Shown here piece by piece: positions 42,312-51,345 of a stretch of DNA of 64,000 bases. Under the pieces are notes generated by a model. It was given only the letters and a program-made list of their open reading frames with translations. It did no database searches and was not told where the DNA came from. Origin of the DNA: CAVVEC01 sp963770485. Its GTDB lineage: Bacteria > Acidobacteriota > Terriglobia > Terriglobales > Acidobacteriaceae. The stretch covers positions 1 to 64,000 of the forward strand of contig CAVYPX010000006.1 of NCBI GenBank assembly GCA_963770485.1, written 5' to 3'. Each line of letters starts with the position of its first letter. The first letter of the stretch is position 1. The translations under genes and the position numbers were made by a program.

Positions 42312-43241
42312 ATGTCATTTGTCTTTCGCTACCGGGCTGTGGTCGTTCTGCTAGCGGTTGTGCCGCTGAGCGGCTGCCTGTTCCGCTCCCGCAAAGTCGA
42401 AAGCCCGCTGGGCGCGGTTCAATTGAAAACTGCCACGCAGCAGGACCTGATCGACTACATCAACACGCAGGCCGCCAAAATCCAGAGTATGCAGGCCACC
42501 GTGGACATTGACACCACGGTGGGTGGGGTCAAGAAGGGCAAAGTCACCGACTACCAGGAAATCCGGGGATACGTGCTGGCGCGCAAACCGGCTATGCTGC
42601 GGATGATCGGGCTGATGCCCATTGTGCGCACCCAGGCCTTTGATATGGTGAGCGACGGCCGGGAATTCAAATTATGGATTCCGCCCAAAAACCGCTTTGT
42701 GGTGGGACGAAACGACGTTGAGACGCACAACAGCGCCCAGCCGCTGGAAAACCTTCGGCCACAGTATATTTACGACGCGCTCTTGCTGCGCAGCATTGAT
42801 GCGCAGAATGAAATCGCGGTGATGGAAAATGAAACCGAACTTATGGTTGACCTCAAAGGCCACAAGGCGCCGCGGGCCGACTACATACTCGATGTCATCG
42901 CGAAAGGCGAACACGGCTGGTTTCTTTCCCGCAAGATCGTGTTCAGCCGCACGGATTTGCTTCCCCATCGCCAGCTCATCTACGACGACAATGGAAATGT
43001 CGTAACCAACGCGCTGTATGAAAATTACAAAGAAGAAGACAGCGTGAATTTCCCTTGGCAGACCGAGATTGCCCGGCCGCAGGAGGAGTACGACATCACG
43101 CTGACTCTGGTCAAGTTGGAACTGAATCGCCCGCTGGGGGACGATCGATTCACCCTGGAACAGCCTGCGGGCGCCGCGGTCGTGCACCTGGACCAGCCGC
43201 AGGCGAGCTCTGCTCCAGAGCAGCATGGCGGCAGCAGATAG
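42312..43241 (+). CDS. Outer-membrane lipoprotein, DUF4292/LolB-like
   Basis: 309 residues from ATG 42312. Signal peptide with lipobox VPLSGC (lipidated Cys near residue 22). The rest is a beta-rich fold with MQATVDIDTTVGGVKKGKVTDYQEIRGYVLARKP and MLRMIGLMPIVRTQAFDMVSDGREFKLWIPPKNRF, like the half-barrel of LolA/LolB and DUF4292 proteins that hold lipids. It may carry lipoproteins or hydrophobic compounds. A TATACT is 36 nt upstream. An ABC permease gene follows 66 bp later. Confidence 0.85.
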   Translation: MSFVFRYRAVVVLLAVVPLSGCLFRSRKVESPLGAVQLKTATQQDLIDYINTQAAKIQSMQATVDIDTTVGGVKKGKVTDYQEIRGYVLARKPAMLRMIGLMPIVRTQAFDMVSDGREFKLWIPPKNRFVVGRNDVETHNSAQPLENLRPQYIYDALLLRSIDAQNEIAVMENETELMVDLKGHKAPRADYILDVIAKGEHGWFLSRKIVFSRTDLLPHRQLIYDDNGNVVTNALYENYKEEDSVNFPWQTEIARPQEEYDITLTLVKLELNRPLGDDRFTLEQPAGAAVVHLDQPQASSAPEQHGGSR

Positions 43242-43306
43242 CATTCAGCAAAGACCTCTGGTGCGGGGCATGAATGGCCAGCGACTAGCGACCAACGACG
43301 GACTGC

Positions 43307-44410
43307 ATGATGAACAAAATGATTGTCGCCAACCTGGTGCACCGTCCGGTACGGTCGGCAATCAGCATGGTCGCCATCGCGCTGGAGGTCACACTGATCC
43401 TGCTGATCGTGGGATTGTCGGTGGGAATGCTGAATGATCTCCGGCAGCGGCAGGCGGGCATTGGCGCAGACGTGATCGTGATGCCACCCGGTTCGTCATT
43501 TCTGGTTGGTTTGACGGGTTCACCCATGTCCATCAAGGTCGGAGGCGTTCTGGCCAGGCTTCCCCATGTGGTCTCGGTTGCACCGGAAGTCACCACCCTG
43601 TCGGGGGCCGGTTCCGTTGAGATGATCGCAGGCATCGATCTGGCGAGCTATGAGAGCATGGGCGGGCCTTTTCAGTATCTCCAGGGCAGCCCGTTCCAGG
43701 GCCCAGGTGATGTTTTAGTCGACGAAGTTTTTGCCCGGTCGAAGCACGTCAAAGCAGGCGATACCATCGAGATCCTCAACAACAAATTTCGTGTCGCAGG
43801 CGTCGTGGAACCGGGCAAGGGGGCAAGAAAGTTTCTGGAAATTGGTGCGTTGCAGGATCTGATCGGCGCGCAGGGCAAGGCCACTCTCTTCTATTTGAAG
43901 CTGGACAACCCCAGTAACGCCGACGCCGTGGTCGATGAAATAAAAAAGGTTCCGGGGATGGAGCACTACGTTGTAAGTTCGATGGCGTATTACCTATCGA
44001 TGCTGACCACCAACAACTATCCGGGTGTTTCCAAATTCATCGACTTTGTGATCGGAATCTCGGTGATCATCGGCTTTATCGTCATCTTCCAGGCGATGTA
44101 CACAGCGGTGATGGAGCGCACGCGAGAGATCGGGATTTTGAAGTCGCTGGGAGCCTCGAAGCTCTATATCGTGAATGTGATCCTGCGGGAGACAGTGCTG
44201 CTGGCGATTGGCGGCATTGTGGTGGGGGTCGTGTTCAGCCTGATGGCGCGGGCCGGGATCGATGGGCGTTCAACGCTTCGGGTAGTGGTTACGGGCGGCT
44301 GGATTCTCCGGGCAACGCTGATTGCCATCGTCGGAGCGATTTTGGGTGCCCTGTACCCTGCCTACAAAGCGGCGCAAAAAGACCCAATCGATGCGTTGGC
44401 GTATGAATAA
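43307..44410 (+). CDS. ABC transporter permease (MacB/FtsX type)
   Basis: 367 residues. An N-terminal helix (VRSAISMVAIALEVTLILLIVGLSVGM), a periplasmic domain (about 45-250), then three C-terminal helices in the FtsX domain (FVIGISVIIGFIVIFQAMYTAVMERTREIGILKSLGAS, VLLAIGGIVVGVVFSL, LIAIVGAILGALYPAYKAAQKDPIDAL). The MERTREIGILKSLGA motif is typical of LolC/MacB-type permeases. No ATPase gene is adjacent. The lipoprotein gene before it suggests lipid or lipoprotein traffic (inference). Confidence 0.9.
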   Translation: MMNKMIVANLVHRPVRSAISMVAIALEVTLILLIVGLSVGMLNDLRQRQAGIGADVIVMPPGSSFLVGLTGSPMSIKVGGVLARLPHVVSVAPEVTTLSGAGSVEMIAGIDLASYESMGGPFQYLQGSPFQGPGDVLVDEVFARSKHVKAGDTIEILNNKFRVAGVVEPGKGARKFLEIGALQDLIGAQGKATLFYLKLDNPSNADAVVDEIKKVPGMEHYVVSSMAYYLSMLTTNNYPGVSKFIDFVIGISVIIGFIVIFQAMYTAVMERTREIGILKSLGASKLYIVNVILRETVLLAIGGIVVGVVFSLMARAGIDGRSTLRVVVTGGWILRATLIAIVGAILGALYPAYKAAQKDPIDALAYE

Positions 44411-44507
44411 CGGGAAGCAGCCGGAACGTGAAAGGTCTTGTTTCTCTTTGCGGTATGGCGCTGCCCGGTGTCTCAGGGTTGAACTAAGACCATCCGTAAT
44501 CGCTGCG

Positions 44508-44536
44508 TTGACAATATCGTGTGCCCTACGTTATCT
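44508..44536 (+). promoter_or_regulatory. Promoter of the rplM operon
   Basis: TTGACA (44508-44513), a 17-bp spacer and TTATCT (44531-44536). It gives an untranslated leader of about 105 nt before rplM, ending in a T-rich stretch 'gcgtttttttattt' and GGGAG, which could carry ribosomal-protein feedback control. Confidence 0.6.
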
Positions 44537-44646
44537 TTAACTCTTTAGCAGTCCTGCGGTTGCCCGCCTGATAGCCCTGCGCGTTCGACGCTCACCAGGT
44601 GCTCAGCGGTCTTCTTTGCGTTTTTTTATTTCTGGGAGATTTTGGC

Positions 44647-45087
44647 ATGTCAACCTATTTCCCCAAAGCGGGGGAAATTGTACGCAAGTGGTTCGTCGTG
44701 GACGCCTCCGGGCAGACGCTGGGCCGTTTGGCGTCGCAGGTCGCCCGCATTTTGATGGGCAAGGAAAATCCGCGATACACGACTTTTCTCGACACCGGCG
44801 ATCACGTGATCGTCATCAATGCCGAGAAGGTCAAGACGAGCGGCATGAAGTCCGAGCAGAAGGTGTATCAGCATTACACCGGATATCCGGGCGGCCTGCG
44901 GACGGAAGAATTTCGCAAACGGTTCGAGCGCAAGCCCGAGTTGGTCATCGAAGACGCGGTTTCGCGCATGTTACCCAAGTCGAAACTGGGCCGGCAGATG
45001 ATCAGCAAGCTCAAGGTTTATCGTGGGGAGAAGCACCCGCACGAGGCGCAGAAGCCGGAGGCGCGGGCGCTGGAAGTACGGGCATAA
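44647..45087 (+). CDS. rplM: 50S ribosomal protein L13
   Basis: 146 residues from ATG 44647 (GGGAG upstream). L13 signatures: RKWFVVDASGQTLGRLAS, GDHVIVINAEKVKTSG, YQHYTGYPGGLR and MLPKSKLGRQMISKLKVY. It binds 23S rRNA early in 50S assembly. It is followed by rpsI, the usual pair. A CGATCACGTGATCG palindrome inside it (44799-44812) is codon-determined and not a parS. Confidence 0.97.
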   Translation: MSTYFPKAGEIVRKWFVVDASGQTLGRLASQVARILMGKENPRYTTFLDTGDHVIVINAEKVKTSGMKSEQKVYQHYTGYPGGLRTEEFRKRFERKPELVIEDAVSRMLPKSKLGRQMISKLKVYRGEKHPHEAQKPEARALEVRA

Positions 45088-45176
45088 GCTTCTTTGGTGA
45101 GAGTTCGAAGAATTTTTAGAAAGGTCCGCACCGACGTGGTTTGGCTCAGTGCCAACTGCTAAGTGCTAAGAGCTAA

Positions 45177-45572
45177 ATGGCAGAGCTGGTTCAGTATTAC
45201 GGTACGGGACGGCGCAAGTCGGCAATAGCGCGCGTTTATCTGCGCCCAGGAAGCGGCGACTTCAAGGTGAACGGCCGTCCTTTTGAGCAGTATTTCGTGA
45301 CCGACTCACAACGGGTGAGCGCCAAGCAACCGCTGGTCTCGACTGAGACCGCCAGTGCGTTCAATATCGTTGCCAGGGTCACCGGCGGTGGCGTGAACGG
45401 GCAGGCTGATGCAGTCAAGCTCGGAATCGCGCGCGCGCTGATGCTGTTTAACGTCGAGCTTCGCAAGAAACTGAAGAGCGAAGGTATGGTTAGCCGCGAT
45501 TCGCGCGGCAAAGAGCGCAAGAAATACGGCCAGAAGGGCGCACGGAAACGGTTCCAGTACAGCAAGCGCTAA
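45177..45572 (+). CDS. rpsI: 30S ribosomal protein S9
   Basis: 131 residues with YYGTGRRKSAIARVYLRPG at the start and the C-terminal basic tail YGQKGARKRFQYSKR that reaches the P-site tRNA. GGVNGQADAVKLGIARAL is the RNA-binding helix region. It lies 89 bp after rplM in the same transcript. Confidence 0.97.
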   Translation: MAELVQYYGTGRRKSAIARVYLRPGSGDFKVNGRPFEQYFVTDSQRVSAKQPLVSTETASAFNIVARVTGGGVNGQADAVKLGIARALMLFNVELRKKLKSEGMVSRDSRGKERKKYGQKGARKRFQYSKR

Positions 45573-45581
45573 AGTCTGTCG

Positions 45582-45649
45582 TTGGCCGTTCGTCGTTCGC
45601 AACGGCGGTAGGCTAACGACGAACGGCCAAGGACGAACGACGGTTTTTT
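45582..45649 (+). terminator. Terminator-like hairpin with T-run before rpsB
   Basis: TTGGCCGTTCGTCGTT (45582-45597) pairs perfectly over 16 bp with AACGACGAACGGCCAA (45615-45630); six Ts follow at 45644-45649, 13 nt beyond the stem. Built from the 'cgttggtcg' repeat family. It may end the rplM-rpsI transcript. Confidence 0.55.
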
Positions 45650-45777
45650 AGGTGTTCAATTCTTCCCGTGCTTCGCGGTGCGGGGACGGGAATGGCAATC
45701 TCGCTGGTTCGCTGATTTCGGCTTCGGATTTCGGAGTGGAACCAACCCGCGGGATGCAGACTAAATGAGGAGGTTGA

Positions 45778-46695
45778 TTGGCTAACATCACCATGAAGGA
45801 GTTGCTCGAGGCGGGCGTGCACTTCGGGCATCAGACCAAGCGCTGGAATCCCAAGATGAAGGAATACATCTTCGGAGAGCGCAACGGGATTTACATCATT
45901 GACCTGCAGAAGACGCTGAAGATGTTCAAGGAAGCGTCCAAGTTTGTGCAGGAACTGGCTGCCGAGGGCAAGATTCTGCTCTTCGTGGGGACCAAGCGCC
46001 AGGCGCAGGACGCCATTGCCGAAGAAGCTCAGCGCTGTGGTGGTTTTTACGTGAACCAGCGCTGGCTGGGCGGGCTGCTCACCAACTGGGTGACGGTGCA
46101 GAAGTCGGTGAAGCGGTTGAAAGAACTCGACGAAATGGCCACCGACGGCCGCTACGAGTTGCTCCCCAAGAAAGAGGTTATCAAGCTGGAGCGCGAGCGC
46201 AAGCACCTGCAAGCGAACTTGGCAGGGATCAAGAACATGACACGCTTGCCGGACGCGATTTTTGTCATCGATTCGAACAAAGAACAAATTGCGGTACGCG
46301 AAGCCCGCAAACTGGGCATTCCGGTGGTCGCGGTGGTGGATACGAACTGCGACCCCAGCGAAGTGGATTACATTATCCCAGGCAATGACGACGCCTTGCG
46401 CGCGATCCGCCTGTTTGCCTCGAAGATTGCAGACTCGGTCGCCGAAGGCGCTCAACTCATGACCGACAAGCAGGTTGCAGACCTCGCGGCGGCTGCCGGG
46501 GCAGCGCGACAAGCCGAGCTGGCAGCGGCGGCGCCGGCAACCGAGGGCGCGACCGATCTTGCCGCCGTGGAAGAGCCAGGGACAGAAGACATCAGCATGG
46601 AAGACGTGCTGGGGAGTGGCACACGCAAGCAGTCTGCCGCCGCGAAAGAGAACGCCAGCGAGGACGTCCCGCAAGTCGAAACCCAAACGTATTAG
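45778..46695 (+). CDS. rpsB: 30S ribosomal protein S2
   Basis: 305 residues from TTG 45778 (AGGAGG 5 nt upstream). S2 signatures: MKELLEAGVHFGHQTKRWNPKM, GIYIIDLQKTLKMF, RWLGGLLTNWVTV and DPSEVDYIIPGNDDALRAI. The C-terminal extension of about 60 residues (Ala/Glu-rich, disordered) makes it longer than E. coli S2 (241). It is followed by tsf, pyrH and frr, the conserved order. Confidence 0.97.
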   Translation: MANITMKELLEAGVHFGHQTKRWNPKMKEYIFGERNGIYIIDLQKTLKMFKEASKFVQELAAEGKILLFVGTKRQAQDAIAEEAQRCGGFYVNQRWLGGLLTNWVTVQKSVKRLKELDEMATDGRYELLPKKEVIKLERERKHLQANLAGIKNMTRLPDAIFVIDSNKEQIAVREARKLGIPVVAVVDTNCDPSEVDYIIPGNDDALRAIRLFASKIADSVAEGAQLMTDKQVADLAAAAGAARQAELAAAAPATEGATDLAAVEEPGTEDISMEDVLGSGTRKQSAAAKENASEDVPQVETQTY

Positions 46696-46788
46696 GACAG
46701 TCGTTGGTCGTTGGTCGGTGGCTGAGGGATTCAGGCCCGCGCGGGTCGTCCGGCGCGGGTCAAAGTTTGTTAAGCCAGTTGTTGGTCT

Positions 46789-46859
46789 TTGGTCGTTCGC
46801 CGTTGGTCCTCGACATTCATGAGCCAACGACGACCGACGAACGACCAAGGGCGTTTTTT
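46789..46859 (+). terminator. Terminator-like hairpin with T-run immediately before tsf
   Basis: TTGGTCGTTCG (46789-46799) pairs with CGAACGACCAA (46838-46848), with an inner CGTTGG/CCAACG stem, followed by GGGCG and six Ts (46854-46859) only 7 nt before the tsf ATG. It should weaken read-through from rpsB. No Shine-Dalgarno remains for tsf. Confidence 0.55.
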
Positions 46860-46866
46860 CTTTACT

Positions 46867-47520
46867 ATGAGTACAACTACTGTGAATATTTCTGCGACGC
46901 AAGTGAAAGAGCTCCGGGAAAAAACCGGGGCCCCGATGATGGATTGCAAACAGGCCTTGACGGAAGCCAAGGGCGATATGGAACAGGCGGTCATCGTTCT
47001 ACGCAAGAAGGGTGTATCCGTCGCCGCCAAGAAAGCTACGCGTGTGACCAGCGAAGGGTCCGTGGCCAGCTACATCCATGCCGGCGGTAAGATCGGCGTG
47101 CTGGTGGAAGTCAACTGCGAGAGCGATTTCGTGGCCCGCACCGAAGACTTCAAGGAACTGGTGCACGACATTGCCATGCACATCGCCGCCAGCGATCCCA
47201 AGTTTGTCCGCAAGGAAGACGTGACCCCCGAAGCCTACGAGCGCGAAAAGGACATCTATCGCGCCCAGGCCGCGGCAACCGGCAAGCCGCCGCAGGTGGT
47301 GGAAAAGATCGTCGAGGGCAAGATGGGCAAATTCTACGAGGAAGTCTGCCTTTACGATCAGCCCTTCATCAAGGACCAGACCATCAACATCGCGCAGCTT
47401 ATTGCCGGCAAGATCGGCAAGCTGGGCGAGAATATCGCGGTGCGCCGCTTCGCCCGCTTCAAAGTCGGAGACGCCGGCGAAACCATCGCCATCAGCAAGC
47501 CTGAGCAGAAGGCAGAATGA
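46867..47520 (+). CDS. tsf: Elongation factor Ts
   Basis: 217 residues. UBA-like start ISATQVKELREKTGAPMMDCKQALTEA, then the core EVNCESDFVARTEDFKELVHDIAMHIAA and coiled-coil part KFYEEVCLYDQPFIKD. EF-Ts exchanges GDP on EF-Tu. Shorter than E. coli EF-Ts (283) but typical of single-domain bacterial versions. ATG 46867 fits the family; the upstream frame lies in a repeat. No Shine-Dalgarno, and a terminator-like hairpin ends 7 nt before it. Confidence 0.96.
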   Translation: MSTTTVNISATQVKELREKTGAPMMDCKQALTEAKGDMEQAVIVLRKKGVSVAAKKATRVTSEGSVASYIHAGGKIGVLVEVNCESDFVARTEDFKELVHDIAMHIAASDPKFVRKEDVTPEAYEREKDIYRAQAAATGKPPQVVEKIVEGKMGKFYEEVCLYDQPFIKDQTINIAQLIAGKIGKLGENIAVRRFARFKVGDAGETIAISKPEQKAE

Positions 47521-47524
47521 TCTT

Positions 47525-47549
47525 GGGGCGCTGATCGCGCCCCTTTTTT
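47525..47549 (+). terminator. Intrinsic terminator after tsf
   Basis: GGGGCGC-tgatc-GCGCCCC (47525-47543) followed by six Ts. It separates tsf from pyrH, which should start from its own promoter or by read-through. Confidence 0.9.
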
Positions 47550-47591
47550 CTGGCTGAGAACTGGCAGCTGGGCACCGGGAACTTAAAACCT

Positions 47592-48305
47592 ATGACAAGT
47601 CCGGTATTCAAACGCATCCTGCTCAAACTCTCGGGGGAAGCTTTAGCGGCGAACCAGGGTTTTGGCGTTGATTCCTTGCGCATTCACGAGATTGCCGCCG
47701 AACTGGCGGACGTTCATTCGCTGCACGTACAGATTGCCATCGTCGTGGGAGGAGGCAACTTCTTCCGCGGAGTGGAGCAGGCCCAGGAGATGGACCGTGT
47801 TTCGGCCGACCACATGGGCATGCTGGCCACCGTCATCAACGCGCTCGCGCTGCAGGATGCGCTGGAGAAGCAGAGCGTCTATACCCGCGTGCAGTCGGCC
47901 ATCGAGATGAATCAGGTGGCCGAGCCCTTTATTCGCCGCCGCGCCATCCGTCATCTGGAGAAAGGCCGGGTAGTGATTTTTGCCGGGGGCACTGGAAATC
48001 CTTACTTTTCCACCGACACCGCCGCATCCCTGCGCGCCATGGAGATCAAGGCAGACGCCATCTTGAAAGCCACCAAGGTAGACGGTATCTACGACGCCGA
48101 CCCCATGCTGGTGAAAGATGCCAAGAGATTCACCGAGATCAGCTACATGGATGTGCTGAAAAAAGGTCTGAAGGTGATGGATTCGACCGCCATCTCGCTT
48201 TGCAAAGACAATAACCTGCCGATCATCATCTTCAATCTGAATCAGCGGGGAAACATCCGGAAAGTTGTGACCGGCGAGAAGATCGGGTCGCTGGTCAGCG
48301 CATGA
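47592..48305 (+). CDS. pyrH: UMP kinase
   Basis: 237 residues. Seen: RILLKLSGEALA (phosphate-binding lysine), VVGGGNFFRG, MGMLATVINALALQDAL, GTGNPYFSTDTAASLRA and TKVDGIYDADP. It phosphorylates UMP to UDP and is a hexamer regulated by GTP and UTP in other bacteria. It lies between tsf and frr as usual. Confidence 0.97.
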   Translation: MTSPVFKRILLKLSGEALAANQGFGVDSLRIHEIAAELADVHSLHVQIAIVVGGGNFFRGVEQAQEMDRVSADHMGMLATVINALALQDALEKQSVYTRVQSAIEMNQVAEPFIRRRAIRHLEKGRVVIFAGGTGNPYFSTDTAASLRAMEIKADAILKATKVDGIYDADPMLVKDAKRFTEISYMDVLKKGLKVMDSTAISLCKDNNLPIIIFNLNQRGNIRKVVTGEKIGSLVSA

Positions 48306-48461
48306 TCTTTACCGCAGAGAAGCGCAGATCTTGTTGTCGACGGGCCTACCCCGGAACTGGACCTTCCAAGATCATCACTCTGCGATATCAGCGAGGATCT
48401 GCGGCACACATGGGTTTATAATTCACGCTTTTGGACGACTCATTCCTCGGGGAGCTGACAA

Positions 48462-49049
48462 ATGGCTCAAGCTGGTATGGCCGCAATTCCGGGCCTTAAA
48501 GATACTTACGTTCAACTCAAGACGCGCATGGACAAGGCGGTCGAGGATTTCCGCAAGGCCATGGCGGCCACACGTACAGGCCGCGCCTCGGTGCACATGC
48601 TGGACGCGGTCAATGTCGACTATTACGGCTCGCAGATGCCGCTCAACCAGATCGCGCAGGTGCACGCGCCCGAAGCCCAGCTCATCACGGTGCAACCCTT
48701 TGATCCCACTTCGCTGACCGCGATTGAAAAAGCCATCCGCACTGCCGACCTCGGCCTCAATCCCATGAACGACGGCAAGATCATTCGCGTGCCCGTGCCC
48801 CCTCTTACCGAAGAGCGCCGCAAGGACATGGTCAAACACCTGCACAGAGTTCTCGAGGAGCATCGCACGGCCGTGCGCAACATCCGGCGCGACGGCAACG
48901 AGGCTATCAAGAAGGCGATGAAAGACAAGAAGATCACTGAAGACGACGAAAAGCGCGCGATGGACGAGATCCAGAAGCTTACCGACGACGAAATCAAGAA
49001 GATGGAAGATATGAGCAAGGCGAAAGAAAAGGAAGTGATGGAGATTTAG
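48462..49049 (+). CDS. frr: Ribosome recycling factor
   Basis: 195 residues. Seen: MDKAVEDFRKAMAATRTGRAS, the beta-rich middle (NQIAQVHAPEAQLITVQPFD) and the C-terminal helix EERRKDMVKHLHRVLEEHRTAVRNIRRD. With EF-G it splits post-termination ribosomes. GGGGAG precedes the ATG at 9 nt, and a TATAAT at 48417-48422 marks its own promoter. About 10 extra residues (MAQAGMAAIPG) precede the usual start. Confidence 0.97.
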   Translation: MAQAGMAAIPGLKDTYVQLKTRMDKAVEDFRKAMAATRTGRASVHMLDAVNVDYYGSQMPLNQIAQVHAPEAQLITVQPFDPTSLTAIEKAIRTADLGLNPMNDGKIIRVPVPPLTEERRKDMVKHLHRVLEEHRTAVRNIRRDGNEAIKKAMKDKKITEDDEKRAMDEIQKLTDDEIKKMEDMSKAKEKEVMEI

Positions 49050-49092
49050 CAGCGAGGTCGGCTTACCTTCCTCCAAGACAGGAAGCTTGCGC

Positions 49093-49653
49093 ATGAAGAG
49101 GGAGATGCATCTTCGCCTCATAGCCGTGACAGTCGGCCTCATTTCAGCTAGCACTGTGGGAGAAAACGCGGTGCCGAAAAAGGTCCATCAGGATGAATTC
49201 TCCGTCATCGGCATTGAGGCGCGAACGACCAACGCCAAGGAAATGACCGGCCAGGGCGTGATTGGGAAACAGTGGCAAGAGTTCTTTCAGGATGGAATCG
49301 CGCAGAAGATCCCCAACAAAGCTGACTCCAATGTTTACGCCGTTTATACCGATTATGCGAGTGATCGCAATGGCGAGTATTCGTTCGTAATCGGCGTGAA
49401 AGTGCGCGGCAAATCCGCGGTGCCCTCAGGCATGGTGGTTAAGACGATTCCCGCCGGAGACTACGCTGTTCTCGCCAGCGAGAAGGGGCCTGCTGCCAAA
49501 GTCGTGCCCGCAGCCTGGCAACAAGTCTGGGCGTTAGAGGACAAAGCACAGCTTGGCGGCAGCCGTGCCTATAAGGCAGATTTTGAAGTGTACGACGAAC
49601 GAGCCACGGACCCGCAGAATTCACAAATCGACATTCATGTTGGACTCAAATAG
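49093..49653 (+). CDS. GyrI-like / effector-binding-domain protein
   Basis: 186 residues from ATG 49093 (AGGA at 9 nt). A weak hydrophobic start (HLRLIAVTVGLISAST) may be a signal. The rest matches the bacterial transcription-activator effector-binding fold: FSVIGIEARTTNAKEM, VYAVYTDYASDRNGEYSFVIGVKV and MVVKTIPAGDYAVLASEKGP, ending FEVYDER ... IDIHVGLK. The domain binds small hydrophobic or cationic ligands or inhibits gyrase (SbmC/GyrI). It has no DNA-binding domain here. Ligand unknown. Confidence 0.84.
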   Translation: MKREMHLRLIAVTVGLISASTVGENAVPKKVHQDEFSVIGIEARTTNAKEMTGQGVIGKQWQEFFQDGIAQKIPNKADSNVYAVYTDYASDRNGEYSFVIGVKVRGKSAVPSGMVVKTIPAGDYAVLASEKGPAAKVVPAAWQQVWALEDKAQLGGSRAYKADFEVYDERATDPQNSQIDIHVGLK

Positions 49654-49710
49654 AGTTTTTCAGCAGCCTGCTCTAGCCTCTGAAAGCCGCACGCAGCGGG
49701 CAAAGCATTT

Positions 49711-49716
49711 TATAAT
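49711..49716 (+). promoter_or_regulatory. -10 box (TATAAT) of the molybdopterin oxidoreductase
   Basis: TTATAAT ends 9 nt before ATG 49726 and there is no Shine-Dalgarno between. Confidence 0.55.
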
Positions 49717-49953
49717 CGGACAATTATGAAGAAAGTCGTTCACGCCGCCTGTCCGCACGACTGTCCGGATGCGTGCGGAGTCTTGATTACGGTGGAAGAC
49801 GGACGGGCGACCAAGATCAAAGGGGATCCTGCCCATCCCGTAACCCGCGGTTTTCTCTGCGCGAAGGTGGCGAAGTACCTGGACCGCGTGTATTCGCCGG
49901 ATCGGGTGCTTTATCCGACGCGGCGGGTGGGACCGAAAGGGCCGGCAACTGCT

Positions 49954-50007
49954 TGTGTGGGGACGGCCGCCCCCGACCGTCCAGGCGGAGCGAAGCTTCG
50001 CGGCGCG
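49954..50007. repeat. Palindromic repeat inserted in frame in the molybdopterin gene
   Basis: GGACGG (49961-49966) pairs with CCGTCC (49977-49982), followed by GCGAAGCTTCGC. Same family as 34303-34372 and 51346-51394. Confidence 0.75.
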
Positions 50008-51345
50008 ACTTTTGAGCGCATCTCCTGGGATGAGGCGCTGGACGAAATTACTTCCCGCTTCAAGCGAATCATTGCCGAGTTCGGCAGCGAAGCCATCCTG
50101 CCGTATTCCTACGGCGGCACGCTGGGACTGCTGAACGGCTCCGTTATGGATCGCCGCTTTTTCCACCGGCTCGGCGCATCGCAGTTAGCACGCAACATCT
50201 GCTCGGCAGCCGGTGAAGCTGGCCTGAAATCGGTGCTTGGCGTCAAGCTGGGCACCGAGCCGGAACAGTTCCGCCACTCGCGCTACATCATTGCCTGGGC
50301 GGCAAACATCCATGGTAACAACGTGCACCTGTGGCCGTTCATCGAAGAGGCCCGCCACCAGGGCGCGAAGTTGGTGGTGATCGATCCGTACCGCACTCGC
50401 ACGGCAAGTTGCGCCGACTCGTACCTGCCCATCAATCCCGGCACTGACGCGGCGCTGGCTCTCGCCATGATGCACGTCATCATCAACGAGAACCTCTACG
50501 ATGCTGACTATGTCGAGCGTTACACGCTGGGCTTTGATCAACTCCGCGTCAAGGCGCAAGACTATGCGCCGGAACGCGTGGCGAACTGGACGGGAATCGC
50601 GGCCTCCGACATCGTGAAGCTAGCGCGAGAGTATGCGACCACCCGACCCGCCGTCATCCGGGTGAACGATGGCGTGCAACGCTCGGAAAACGGCGGCATG
50701 GCAATGCGAGCGATTACCATGCTGCCTTGCATTACCGGATCGTGGAAAGAAGTCGGCGGCGGTCTGCAGTACGCCGTCAGCGGGGCGTTTGCACCGCTCC
50801 GCGATCCGTTGGCATGCCCTGATTTGATGCTTAAATCGCTGGGACGGCCCGCGCGTATAGTCAACATGGTGGAATTGGGCAAGGTCCTGAACACGCTCCA
50901 GAATCCACCTATCCAGGCGCTGTTCGTTTACAACTCGAATCCCGCCGCGGTTTGCCCGAATCACAACCAAGTGATCCGCGGATTGCGGCGCGAAGACCTG
51001 TTCACCGTGGTTCACGAACAGTTCTTCACCGATACCACCGACTACGCGGACATTGTTTTGCCCGCGACTACCTTCTTCGAGCACAAGGATATGCAGACTG
51101 CATACGGGCACTACTATTTGCAGATGTCGCAGCAGGCGATTGAGCCACTGGGAGAATGCCGCTCGAACGTGGATGTATTCCGCTCTCTGGCGGAGCAGAT
51201 GGGGTTTGAAGAGCAATGCTTCCGCGAATCCGTTGATCAGATCATGGATTCGGCGCTGGCTACGACGTCCTCTTGGTTCAAGGGAATTGACCGCACGCGG
51301 CTGGAGCAGGAGGGGCATGTGAGGCTGAACTTTGCGGAAGCCGAG

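Noticed and set aside
44799..44812. CGATCACGTGATCG palindrome as a second parS site
   Set aside because: It lies in rplM codons and lacks the TGTT...AACA arms of parS.
45613..46902. 429-codon minus-strand frame
   Set aside because: Antisense to rpsB; the S2 protein on the plus strand is certain.
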